In this document: positions 45,187 through 53,117 of the stretch, one piece after another
Layout: each line of letters opens with the position of its first letter
Position numbering within the stretch: position 1 is the first letter of the stretch
Position numbers and translations under genes: made by a program
NCBI GenBank assembly: GCA_003222395.1
Contig: QHWB01000074.1
Location: forward strand, 1 to 64,000
Source: Acidobacteriota bacterium
GTDB taxonomy: Bacteria > Acidobacteriota > Vicinamibacteria > Vicinamibacterales > CAVVIG01
DNA: 64,000 bases
Direction of reading: 5' to 3'
The notes under the pieces: generated by a model
Told to the model about the DNA's origin: nothing
What the model saw: only the letters and a program-made list of their open reading frames with translations
Databases searched by the model: none

Positions 45187-46224
45187 TCAGAGCGGCAACA
45201 ACACATACGCAGTCATTCCAACGGCGAGGCGGCGATCGCGGTTGTCGACGCGAAGGCGGACCTCGAACGTCTTGATGTCGCGCTTGGTGCGGCTCACGTC
45301 GCGCTGCGTCGCGAACGACGCGTCGACGCCGCGATAGAACACCGTCCCGTCGCGCTCTTCGCCCGACGGCAGACGCACGCGCATCTTGTCGCCGACGCGC
45401 ACGCGATCGACGTACGTTTCCTCCACGTCGGCCCGCACCCAGAGATCGTCAGGGTTGATCAGCGTCACAACGGGTTGCCCCGGCGTCACGATCTCGCCGG
45501 GACGAACGGCGCGCACGTCGACGATGCCGTCGATCGGCGCGTGAATCTCGGTGTAGCGCAGGCGCACGTCGGCCTTCGTCTTCTGTGCGGCGGCGGCCGC
45601 CTCCATGTGCTCGCTCGCCTGCAGCTGACTGCGACGCATCGCGATCTGTTCGGCGTTCGACCGCGCGAGCGCGACGGTCGCGCGCTGCGCGTCAACCTGT
45701 TTCAAGAGCGAATCGACCTTCGCCTGCGCCGTCGTGAACGCGGTCCTCGCCTGATCGAGCTCCTGCGCCGAAGCGACGTGCTGCTGCGCGAGATCCTGCG
45801 TGCGCGTGAACGTGAGGCGGGCGGCCTCGAAGTCCGACGAGGCGGCCTTGACCTGCGCCTCGAGCGACTGCAGCGCCGACTCCGCCTGGCGGATCTGATC
45901 CGTGGTCTGGCGCTCCTGGAACCGCAGCGCCGCTTCCGATTCGCGGACTTGCGACGCGAGCCCGGCGGCATTGGATCGGTAGTACGCCGTGTCGGCCTGC
46001 AGCTCGTCGGGACGGATGACGGCGACCAGCTGGTCCTTCGTCACGGCATCCCCTTCCTTCACGAGCAGCTCGCCGATCTGGCCGGCGATCTGCGGGCTGA
46101 CGATGACGTCGTTGGTCGTGACGATGCCGGTGAGCATCAGCGAGGTCGGACGCGAGCGGGCGTAGGCGTACCAGCCGGCGCCGGCGGCGAGGAGGAGCAC
46201 CAGCGGCAGAGCGAGTTTCTTCAT
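45187..46224 (-). CDS. HlyD-family membrane-fusion protein
   Basis: 345 residues from MKKLALPLVLLLAAGAGWYA (membrane anchor). Biotinyl-lipoyl half IVSPQIAGQIGELLVKEGDA, a long alpha hairpin (about 90-210, coiled-coil: ASQVRESEAALRFQERQTTD ... AKVDSLLKQVDAQRATVALA), then the second lipoyl half YTEIHAPIDGIVDVRAVRPG and the beta-barrel (LWVRADVEETYVDRVRVGDK). Acts as periplasmic adaptor linking the ABC transporter to an outer-membrane channel, as in YbhG. First gene of the TetR-controlled operon, directly after its promoter. Confidence 0.94.
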   Translation of the reverse strand: MKKLALPLVLLLAAGAGWYAYARSRPTSLMLTGIVTTNDVIVSPQIAGQIGELLVKEGDAVTKDQLVAVIRPDELQADTAYYRSNAAGLASQVRESEAALRFQERQTTDQIRQAESALQSLEAQVKAASSDFEAARLTFTRTQDLAQQHVASAQELDQARTAFTTAQAKVDSLLKQVDAQRATVALARSNAEQIAMRRSQLQASEHMEAAAAAQKTKADVRLRYTEIHAPIDGIVDVRAVRPGEIVTPGQPVVTLINPDDLWVRADVEETYVDRVRVGDKMRVRLPSGEERDGTVFYRGVDASFATQRDVSRTKRDIKTFEVRLRVDNRDRRLAVGMTAYVLLPL

Positions 46225-46232
46225 CGACGATC

Positions 46233-46271
46233 TCAAACACGTGTGTAAAACACGCGTTTGACCAATGTCAA
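46233..46271 (-). promoter_or_regulatory. TetR-type operator within the promoter of the efflux operon
   Basis: On the minus strand: -35 TTGACA (46271-46266), 16-base spacer, -10 TTTACA (46249-46244). Overlapping it is an inverted repeat with arms TCAAACGCGTGT and ACACGTGTTTGA (46261-46233), one mismatch in 12. A repressor sitting there would block polymerase. Confidence 0.7.
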
Positions 46272-46303
46272 TCGAAAGGTCGACACCTTTCACGGAAACG
46301 ACG

Positions 46304-46340
46304 GACGATCGCGGGGATCTTGCCGACCCTCGCGATCGTC
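46304..46340. terminator. Strong GC hairpin between the outer-membrane gene and the efflux promoter
   Basis: GACGATCGCGGGG (46304-46316) pairs with CCC-T-CGCGATCGTC (46327-46340). It lies 27 bases past the stop of the leftward outer-membrane gene. No T-tract, so termination would be by RNA structure or Rho (inference). Confidence 0.45.
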
Positions 46341-46366
46341 GCGGCCGTCGTCTCGGAGATGTGTCG

Positions 46367-47035
46367 CTAGAAGCGCACGCCGACGCCGGCGCCGGCGCGA
46401 CTCGTATTGATCGCGGTGTCGTCGAAGATGCGCCCGTAACGGTACTGGAAGTCGACGATCAGTTTCTGCCAGACGGACCACACTGCGCCGGCGCCCACCG
46501 ACAGCATCGGCTTCGTCGCGGTTCCCGAGAGATCCGATCCGAGCGTCACGTATTGCGACAGGGTGCCCGTGGCATCCGCGCCGCCCAGTTGAAACGTGAC
46601 GTCCTTCTTGACGCGCGCGACCCCGCCGCCGGCAAGCACGTACGGTTGGACGCGCGCGGATCCGGAGAAGAGGTAGCGCAGGCCGGCGACGCCGAACGAT
46701 ACCGGCTCCTTGACGGCGTACGAGACGGCCGCCGGCTGCAGCGCGCCAAGCGCGAGCGCGATCTCGGTCGCGCCGGCGCTGATGTCGCTCGTCGCGGCGT
46801 CGCGGATCATGCCGCCCTCGACGAACAGCTGCAGGCCGTCGGCGAGCGTGGCGCCCAGCTCGGCGCCAAACGACTGGCTGGTGACGTTGCCGAACGCCGA
46901 CTGCGCGACCGCTTCCACGTAGCCCTTGCTCGACGTGTTCGCCGTCGACGCCGGCAGCTGCGCGTCGGCGGCGCCTGCGAGCGCCATCCACGCAACGATC
47001 AACGCGACTGCAGTCTTCAGCTTCCCGAACGTCAT
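46367..47035 (-). CDS. Outer-membrane beta-barrel protein (OmpW/OmpA-type)
   Basis: 222 residues. Signal peptide MTFGKLKTAVALIVAWMALA-GAADAQ. Amphipathic strands throughout (YVEAVAQSAFGNVTSQSFGA; GLQLFVEGGMIRDAATSDIS; VQPYVLAGGGVARVKKDVTF; PMLSVGAGAVWSVWQKLIVD; FQYRYGRIFDDTAI) and a terminal aromatic (GAGVGVRF) as expected for a barrel that inserts by the Bam machinery. No charged pore motif that names a substrate. ATGA overlap with the lipoprotein gene shows co-translation. Confidence 0.85.
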   Translation of the reverse strand: MTFGKLKTAVALIVAWMALAGAADAQLPASTANTSSKGYVEAVAQSAFGNVTSQSFGAELGATLADGLQLFVEGGMIRDAATSDISAGATEIALALGALQPAAVSYAVKEPVSFGVAGLRYLFSGSARVQPYVLAGGGVARVKKDVTFQLGGADATGTLSQYVTLGSDLSGTATKPMLSVGAGAVWSVWQKLIVDFQYRYGRIFDDTAINTSRAGAGVGVRF

Positions 47036-48198
47036 TCAACCCTCAGCACGACGTCCCAGATCGCGTTGGTGACGATCTTGTCGCGCGCGGCGATGTACAC
47101 GTACTTCAAGCCGAGCACCGCCTTCTCCGGCGGCGGATACCACTGCGCTGCGGTCGGATAGCCATTCGAGTTCATCCAGGCGATCGCGCTGTCGGGATCG
47201 AAACCGCGGTCGAACAAATCGAAGAACCGCAGCATTTCGATATCCGGACTCTGGAAGAACACGTTGGTCGGGAGGTAGTGCAGCGTCTGGATCTGCCAGC
47301 CGACGCCCCGCGTGGGATCGTTGCCCATCGTGGCGTGTCCGGTGTTGCCGGGCGGCTGCGTGCCTGGCCACAGCTCGATGCCGAGCTGCGAGGCGATCTG
47401 ACTCGCCGCCGACGGCTGAATCGTCGTGAAGCTCTGCGCGGCGCTCGGCGCGCTCGTCACGCCGTTCGACGCGTCGATCGCGAACGCGCGCCAGAAAAAC
47501 GTCGCGCCGATCGCGAGGTTGCTCGCGGGCGTGAAGCCGGTCTCGTTCACGCCTTCGACGTTGGTCCCGGTGGCGACGATCGTCGTGAAGGCGCTCGTCG
47601 TCGCAATTTCGAAGCGGTACGTGATCGCACCCGCCGGCCCCTGTCTCACCGCGTTCCTCACCCGCAGCACCGGACGCGGAGGCGTCTGCGCGCCGGTCAA
47701 CGGACCGATCGGCACCGGCGCCTGCACGATGACCTCGGGTCCGATCGTCAGCCGCCGCGCTGCGCTGAACGGACCCACCGTGCCGCCGCCCTCCGCGCGC
47801 GCGTGCCAGAAGTAATCGGCCCCGGCGCCAATCCGATCGATCGCCAAGCTCGTCTGTCCATTGGATCCCTGCGGCACGCCACTCTTGGTAAAGGCCTTGT
47901 TCGCGAACGCCGCATCGGTTGCAACCTCGAAGGTATAGGTCGCGGTGGCGTTCTGGGTGACGACCGCGTTGCGCACGACGAGCGTCAGCGGTTGATCCGC
48001 ATTGCGGACGACCGCGCCGGCCGCCGGCGTCAGCATCTGCGGGGCGGTCACCGACGCGGTGGCGTCGCTCTGGCTCGTGGAACCGCCGGATGACGGCTGT
48101 ACCGGATTGTTGCTGGTCGAGCAGGCAACGACGCAGGACAGGACCGCGGCACAACCGATGGGTCCGAGTCTTCCAATCATGAGCGTCCGAGTCTTCAT
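47032..48198 (-). CDS. Surface lipoprotein with Fn3-like domains
   Basis: 388 residues. Lipobox LSCVVAC in the signal peptide (MIGRLGPIGCAAVLSCVVAC). Two Fn3-like repeats (LTLVVRNAVVTQNATATYTF... ADYFWHARAEGGGTVGPFSA; LRVRNAVRQGPAGAITYRFE... GATFFWRAFAIDASNGVTSA) precede a helical C-terminal domain (LGIELWPGTQPPGNTGHATM; MLRFFDLFDRGFDPDSAIAW). Likely an outer-membrane-anchored protein that binds an extracellular polymer; family role unknown. The usual start lies base-to-base against the divergent glycosyltransferase ATG, so the ATG at 48180 may be used instead. Confidence 0.8.
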   Translation of the reverse strand: MKTRTLMIGRLGPIGCAAVLSCVVACSTSNNPVQPSSGGSTSQSDATASVTAPQMLTPAAGAVVRNADQPLTLVVRNAVVTQNATATYTFEVATDAAFANKAFTKSGVPQGSNGQTSLAIDRIGAGADYFWHARAEGGGTVGPFSAARRLTIGPEVIVQAPVPIGPLTGAQTPPRPVLRVRNAVRQGPAGAITYRFEIATTSAFTTIVATGTNVEGVNETGFTPASNLAIGATFFWRAFAIDASNGVTSAPSAAQSFTTIQPSAASQIASQLGIELWPGTQPPGNTGHATMGNDPTRGVGWQIQTLHYLPTNVFFQSPDIEMLRFFDLFDRGFDPDSAIAWMNSNGYPTAAQWYPPPEKAVLGLKYVYIAARDKIVTNAIWDVVLRVE

Positions 48199-50419
48199 AT
48201 GGCTTCTTTAGGTTTCTTCAAAAGATAATCGGGTCGTTTCCAGCGTAGCCCTCACGGCCCTCTGTCTCGCGAATCTTCTTATCGGCTGGTATCTGGGATA
48301 TCGGTCAATCGAATCGTACCTTGTCTTCTGGCTGCTCGCCGCTCTGGCCGGAGCGGCCGCGTGGAACCTGACCGTCCGCCTCTTTGCGCCGACCGATCCG
48401 GCGGAGGCCGGCAGTCGGGCCGGCGTCATCTCCTTCGCGATCGTCGCCGGTTGCGGTCTCGTGCTTGGTGCCGCAGGACGGCTGACGGCGCTCTGGTACG
48501 TCGTCGCGGAGACCGGCCTGTATTGCGTGTCGCTCCTGTTGCCCCGACCGCGCACGCCGTTGGCGCCCGAGCGCGCGCCGGTCTGGCCTGTTGTGGCTGT
48601 TGGGATTGGCGGAGCGCTGCTGGCGTTTGCCGTCGGCTTCGCGGCGACGCATTCGCCGCTCACATTGTACGACAGCATCAGCTATCACTTGTTCTTTTCG
48701 GCGCGCTGGGTGCAGGATCGCGCTCTCTCGATCATCCCCACACCATTCAGCGATGAGGCTCAGGCGTATGCCCCCGCCAACGGCGAGATCGCGTTCGCGT
48801 GGCTCATGCTGCCGTTCCATGGCGATTTGATCGCGCGCATGGGTCAGTTTCCGTTCGGGCTGCTGGCGGCGCTGGCGCTGTACGCCCTCGCGCGCCGGCT
48901 TGGCGCCGCGCCGTCTCACGCCGTCTACCCGCCGGTGTTCTTCCTGCTCTCACGGCCGGTCCTGGAGCAGATTGTCGGCGCGAACGTCGACCTCATCTGC
49001 GCGGCGATGTTCCTGACGTCGCTGTACCTCGGCATGATTGCGGTCGACCGGAACGATCGCCGCGAGTGGGTACTCTGGGGCGTCAGCCTGGGACTCTACT
49101 GGGGCAGCAAGTACGTCGCGCTCGTCTACACGCCGGTGTTTCTCCTGCTCGCCGTCGCACGCGGATTCCGGCGCCGGACCGTGTGGGCGCTGCCGGGCAT
49201 CGCCGCATTTGCGCTGCCCTGGTATCTGCGAAACTGGACGGTTGCCGGCAGTCCGATTTATCCGGCAAGCGTCGCGGTCGGCGGCATCACGCTCGCGCGC
49301 GGCGCGTTCGGCCGCGGCGCGATGCTCAATACGGTCTTTCACACGACCGACATCGGTCTTTTTCCCGCAATGGCCGCGCACGCATTCGGGCCGGCGCTGT
49401 TACTGTTCTGGCTGCCGCTCGCGGTCGTGGGTTGGATCGCGATGGCGCGGCGCGGCTGGTGGCCCCACGGATTTTTCGTCGCGACTCCTCTTCTGATGGT
49501 CCCGCTGTACTGGTTTGGATTCCCGGTGAACATCGATTCGCGTTTTCTGATGCCGGCAATCGCGCCGGCGCTGCTGCCGCTCGCGTTCACGTTTCGCAAT
49601 CGCCCGGCGTGGGACCGGTGCATTCATGCGCTCTATGCCGCCGGCATGCTGTGGACGATCGTCGGCGTCCAGAAGGAGTTGCCTGCCACGCTTCCGTGGT
49701 TCATGGGCGGATGGCTGTCACTCAGCGGCCTCATCGAGCGCCCGTTCCTGCTCTGGTTCTTCGCCCTGGCCATTCTGCTGGCTGCCACATGGTGGTTCGC
49801 GCGTGGTTCGCGTCGGGGGATCGGCGGAGTCGCCGTCGTCACCGCGGCTGCGGCGACGCTCCTCGCAATCGTCGGCGGTCCGTACCTGAACACGACGCCC
49901 ACGTACATCCGCGGCACGTTCGCCGAGGGGTGGAAGTGGATCGATGCGCACGTGGCGCGGTCGACCATCGCGTATACCGGCAACAATCTTCCCTATCCGC
50001 TCGTCGGCGGCCGTCTGACCAACCGCGTCGTGTATGTGAACATCGACGGACGTCCGCGCTGGCGCTTTCACGACTACGACCGCGCCTACCGCTCGGGGCG
50101 ATTCAATCCCACGCCGCCGCTGCTCGCGACGGCCTCCGGCGAGCTGATGCCGATCGCCGGGCATGACGCGCTGCGCCCGCGCTACGAACGGATGCAGGGC
50201 ATTCGCGAGGCGTGGATCTTCAATCTGGAGGCGCTCGGCGTACGGTACGTGTTCATCTCCGCGCTGTCGGCCTACGAGATCGACTACGTCTGGCACGACG
50301 AACGCGGCTTCCCGATCGAGGAATCGTGGGCGAGCTCCGATCCGCGGTTTCAGGTCGTGTACGAAAACCCTCAAGTGCGCATCTATGCGATCGCCGTCGC
50401 GGAAAAGGCGCGCGCGTGA
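48199..50419 (+). CDS. Multi-pass membrane glycosyltransferase (PMT/ArnT-like), frame broken near its start
   Basis: The good frame runs from 48212 to 50419 with over ten transmembrane helices (ALTALCLANLLIGWYLGYRS; YLVFWLLAALAGAAAWNLTV; VVAVGIGGALLAFAVGFAAT ... LIERPFLLWFFALAILLAAT) and a large C-terminal loop. The DSISYHLFFSARW segment and Asp-rich first loop fit the GT-C fold. In this frame no ATG, GTG or TTG occurs before GTG 48461, though hydrophobic sequence continues upstream. ATG 48199 reads MASLGFFK and then stops, and one A fewer in the AAAA run at 48219-48222 would join it to the good frame. So a frameshift or error at that run is likely. Overlaps the next gene (GTGA). Likely transfers a sugar from a lipid carrier. 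Confidence 0.75.
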
Positions 50420-51129
50420 CCAACGCTCATTCTCTTTCCGTCATCGTGCCGGCGTACAACGAGGCGGACAACATCCTCGGCACGCTCGAGAGCGTCACGA
50501 CCGCGCTCGCGCCGCTGCCGATCGATTACGAGATTCTCGTGGTCGACGACGGAAGCTCGGACGGGACCGGCGACGTCGTTCGCGCGAACGTCGACCGGTT
50601 CCCGCGCGTCACGCTGCTCGTCAACCCTCGCAACCTGGGATTCGGATCGACGTACCGGCGCGGAGTGGATGCGGCCACGCGCGAGCATCTCGTCATGGTG
50701 CACGGCGACAACGCATGGAGCGCCGACACGCTGCGCGCGCTGTTCACGCGCGTCGGCGACGCGGACATCATCATCGGGTTCACGCGGAACATGTGGCGCT
50801 CGCGTCCGCTCGGGCGCACCGTGATCTCCAAAGCCTTCACGCTGCTCGTCAACATCATCACCGGCCGCCGCCTGAAGTACTACAATGGCCTGCAGCTCCA
50901 TCGCGCCGACGTCCTGAAAGGGCTGGCGATTCAGTCGAGCGGATACGGGTTTCAAGCCGAGGTCCTCGTCAAAGCGCTGCGCCGGACGCGGACGTTCGTC
51001 GAGGTGCCGATGGACCTCACCGAGCGCGCGCGCGGCGAGAGCAAGGCGTTTCGAGTGAAGAACGCCGTCGACGTGCTCCGGACGATCGGCCTGCTGTGCG
51101 ACATCGAATGGGGACTCGCGAAGGAATGA
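50416..51129 (+). CDS. GT2 glycosyltransferase (dolichol-phosphate-mannose-synthase-like)
   Basis: 237 residues from the GTG overlapping the previous stop. SVIVPAYNEADNILGTLESV, the DDGSSDGTGDVVRA donor site, NLGFGSTYRRGVDAATREHL and the DxD-like MVHGDNAWSADTLRAL are GT2 marks; no long C-terminal membrane domain, so a soluble DPM1-type enzyme. Such enzymes charge a polyprenyl phosphate with a hexose, the usual donor for GT-C membrane glycosyltransferases such as the preceding gene. Coupled (ATGA) to the next gene. Confidence 0.92.
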   Translation: MTNAHSLSVIVPAYNEADNILGTLESVTTALAPLPIDYEILVVDDGSSDGTGDVVRANVDRFPRVTLLVNPRNLGFGSTYRRGVDAATREHLVMVHGDNAWSADTLRALFTRVGDADIIIGFTRNMWRSRPLGRTVISKAFTLLVNIITGRRLKYYNGLQLHRADVLKGLAIQSSGYGFQAEVLVKALRRTRTFVEVPMDLTERARGESKAFRVKNAVDVLRTIGLLCDIEWGLAKE

Positions 51130-52373
51130 CGACTTTTTCGCGCCGCTATCTCGACGACACCGCCCGGATCGCCGCCGCGCTCGACGCGGACGCCATCGAG
51201 CGCCTCGCCGCGGCGCTGGCGCTCGTCCGGTCGCGCGGCGGCCGGTTGTTCCTGCTCGGCGTCGGCGGCGGCGCCGCGCACGCGTCGCACGCCGTCAACG
51301 ATTTTCGTAAGCTCGCGGGGTTCGAAGCCTACGCGCCGACCGACAACGTGTCGGAGGTGACGGCGCGCACGAACGACGAAGGCTGGGACACGGTGTTCGC
51401 CGCGTGGCTGCTCGAAAGCCGTCTGCGCCGCGAGGACGCCGTGTTCGTGTTCTCGGTCGGCGGCGGCAGCGCCGAGCGCCACATCAGCGAGAATCTGGTG
51501 AAGGCGCTCGAGCTCGCACGAAGCGTCGGCTGCTCGATCCTCGGGATCGTCGGCCGCGACGGCGGGTACGCCGCGCGGGTCGCCGACGCGTGCGTCATCG
51601 TACCGACGGTGAATGCCGCAGCGGTCACGCCGCACACCGAGGAGTTTCAGGCCGTCATCTGGCACCTGCTGGTCTCTCATCCGGCGCTGCAAACGGCGCC
51701 CGCCAAGTGGGAGTCGATGACGCCGTGGCCGGCCGGAGAGAAGCCCGGAGAAGCCGGGCCGCCGGCAATCTTTCTCGATCGCGACGGCGTCCTGAACGCG
51801 GCTGTTGTCCGCAACCGCAAACCGTTTCCGCCCTCGACTGTCGACGAGCTCCGCGTGCTGCCCGACGTCAAGGACGCGCTCGCGCGCCTGAAAGCGGCCG
51901 GTTATCGCCTCGTCGTCGTGACCAATCAACCCGACGTCGCGCGCGGCGCGCAGACGCGCGACGGAGTGGAGGCGATCAATTCCGCTCTGGGCGCGCAGCT
52001 GCCGATCGACGAGTTCCGCGTGTGTTATCACGACGACCGAGACGGGTGTACGTGCAGGAAGCCGAAGCCGGGTCTGCTGCTGCGCGAGCCGCGTCACGAC
52101 CTTGCCAGAAGCGCGATCGTCGGCGACCGCGGGAAGGACGTCGAGGCGGGCGTGCAGGCCGGCGTCGGTGCGACGGTGTTCATCGATCGCGGATACGGTG
52201 AACCGCTTCACACGAAACCGGATGCCGCGGTGCATTCGCTCAGCGAGGCAGTGGATTGGATTCTGTCCGGACGCCGTCAAGGACGTGCCGATCGGCGCGA
52301 GGGCAGCGCGCGCGGCTCGAGCGAGCGCGAAGGCGCGAGCGAGGCGAGCGGGGGTGGGATCCCGCGCAAGTAG
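51126..52373 (+). CDS. SIS-HAD fusion: GmhA-like isomerase plus GmhB-like phosphatase
   Basis: 415 residues. Residues 1-200: SIS domain (FLLGVGGGAAHASHAVNDFR, VFVFSVGGGSAERHISENLV, AVTPHTEEFQAVIWHLL), like sedoheptulose-7-phosphate isomerase GmhA. Residues 215-380: HAD-IIIA phosphatase with IFLDRDGVLNAAVV (nucleophile DxD), VTNQPDVARG, and CYHDDRDGCTCRKPKPGLLL, the Cys/His zinc loop of GmhB, then VGDRGKDVEAGVQAG. GmhA and GmhB are normally separate genes acting in turn with HldE. The last 33 residues (GRADRREGSARGSSEREGAS...) are Arg/Ser/Gly-rich and come from a repeat element that runs into the stop codon. Coupled to the GT2 gene (ATGA). Confidence 0.9.
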   Translation: MTTFSRRYLDDTARIAAALDADAIERLAAALALVRSRGGRLFLLGVGGGAAHASHAVNDFRKLAGFEAYAPTDNVSEVTARTNDEGWDTVFAAWLLESRLRREDAVFVFSVGGGSAERHISENLVKALELARSVGCSILGIVGRDGGYAARVADACVIVPTVNAAAVTPHTEEFQAVIWHLLVSHPALQTAPAKWESMTPWPAGEKPGEAGPPAIFLDRDGVLNAAVVRNRKPFPPSTVDELRVLPDVKDALARLKAAGYRLVVVTNQPDVARGAQTRDGVEAINSALGAQLPIDEFRVCYHDDRDGCTCRKPKPGLLLREPRHDLARSAIVGDRGKDVEAGVQAGVGATVFIDRGYGEPLHTKPDAAVHSLSEAVDWILSGRRQGRADRREGSARGSSEREGASEASGGGIPRK

Positions 52374-52380
52374 AACAAAA
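52287..52380 (+). repeat. Leader-associated repeat, diverged copy C (upstream of the transaldolase gene)
   Basis: GCGCGAGGGCAGCGCGCGCG, CGAGCGAGCGCGAAGGCGCG, then GGGGGTGGGATCCCGCGC and AAGTAGAACAAAAAG. The end matches the GGTGGGGCCCCACGCG-AATAAGAA end of copies A and B with changes, and also lies directly before a start codon, 5 bases away. It codes the tail of the SIS-HAD protein. Confidence 0.55.
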
Positions 52381-52385
52381 AGAAA

Positions 52386-53117
52386 ATGACTTTAAATCTC
52401 CGCGTGCAGCTGTTCGCCGACGGCGCCAGCCTCGACGACATGATTGCGATGTCCCGCCGGCCGTACATTCGCGGGTTCACCACGAACCCGACGCTCATGC
52501 GCCAGGCGGGCGTGCGCGACTACGCGACCTTCGCGCGCGACGCGCTCGCGGCCATTCCCGATCGGCCGATCTCGTTCGAAGTGCTTTCCGACGCCTTCGG
52601 GGAGATGGAATCCCAGGCTCGCGAAATCGCGTCCTGGGGCGCGAGCGTGTTCGTGAAGGTTCCGATCACCAATACGCTGGCGCAGCCGTCGTACGGCCTG
52701 ATCCACCGGCTGTCGCACAGCGGTGTGCGCGTCAACGTCACGGCGGTCATGACGCTCGACCAGGTCGCGCGTGCCGTCGACGCGCTCGCCGGCGGCGCGC
52801 CGTCGAACATCTCCGTCTTCGCGGGTCGCATCGCCGATACGGGGCGCGATCCGGTGCCGGTGATGGCGGAGGCGGTCGACATCGCGGCGGCCCAGCCGCA
52901 GGTGAAACTGATCTGGGCGAGCCCGCGCGAGCTGCTGAACATCTTCCAGGCGGATCAGATCGGCTGTCCCATCATCACGGTGACCACCGGCATCCTGAAC
53001 AAGCTCGACTGCGTCGGAAAGGACCTCGACGCGTTCTCGCTCGAGACGGTCAAGATGTTCCACGGCGATGCGATGAAGGCGGGATTCACGTTGAAGCGCC
53101 AGGCGCAATTGACATGA
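52386..53117 (+). CDS. Transaldolase / fructose-6-phosphate-aldolase-like protein
   Basis: 243 residues. LRVQLFADGASLDDMIAMSR, PYIRGFTTNPTLMRQAGVRD, then VFVKVPITNT with the Schiff-base Lys (FVKVPIT), VNVTAVMTLDQVARAVDA, ISVFAGRIADTGRDPVP and VKLIWASPRELLNIFQADQI. Small single-barrel transaldolase type (about 220-240 residues). It can make sedoheptulose-7-phosphate, the substrate of GmhA, so fits the fused heptose enzymes on both sides. Coupled (ATGA) to the next gene. Confidence 0.9.
   Translation: MTLNLRVQLFADGASLDDMIAMSRRPYIRGFTTNPTLMRQAGVRDYATFARDALAAIPDRPISFEVLSDAFGEMESQAREIASWGASVFVKVPITNTLAQPSYGLIHRLSHSGVRVNVTAVMTLDQVARAVDALAGGAPSNISVFAGRIADTGRDPVPVMAEAVDIAAAQPQVKLIWASPRELLNIFQADQIGCPIITVTTGILNKLDCVGKDLDAFSLETVKMFHGDAMKAGFTLKRQAQLT

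Noticed and set aside
42531-45206. One very long minus-strand frame joining permease start, garbled sequence and TetR
   Set aside because: The first and middle parts are out-of-frame shadow of the ATPase and permease genes; the true units are separate, with the TetR gene starting at 43184.
44252-45337. Long open frame (about 360 codons) on the plus strand opposite the ABC ATPase and fusion-protein genes
   Set aside because: Antisense to well-supported genes; Arg/Asp/His-rich composition and no family sense, the usual shadow of high-GC coding DNA.
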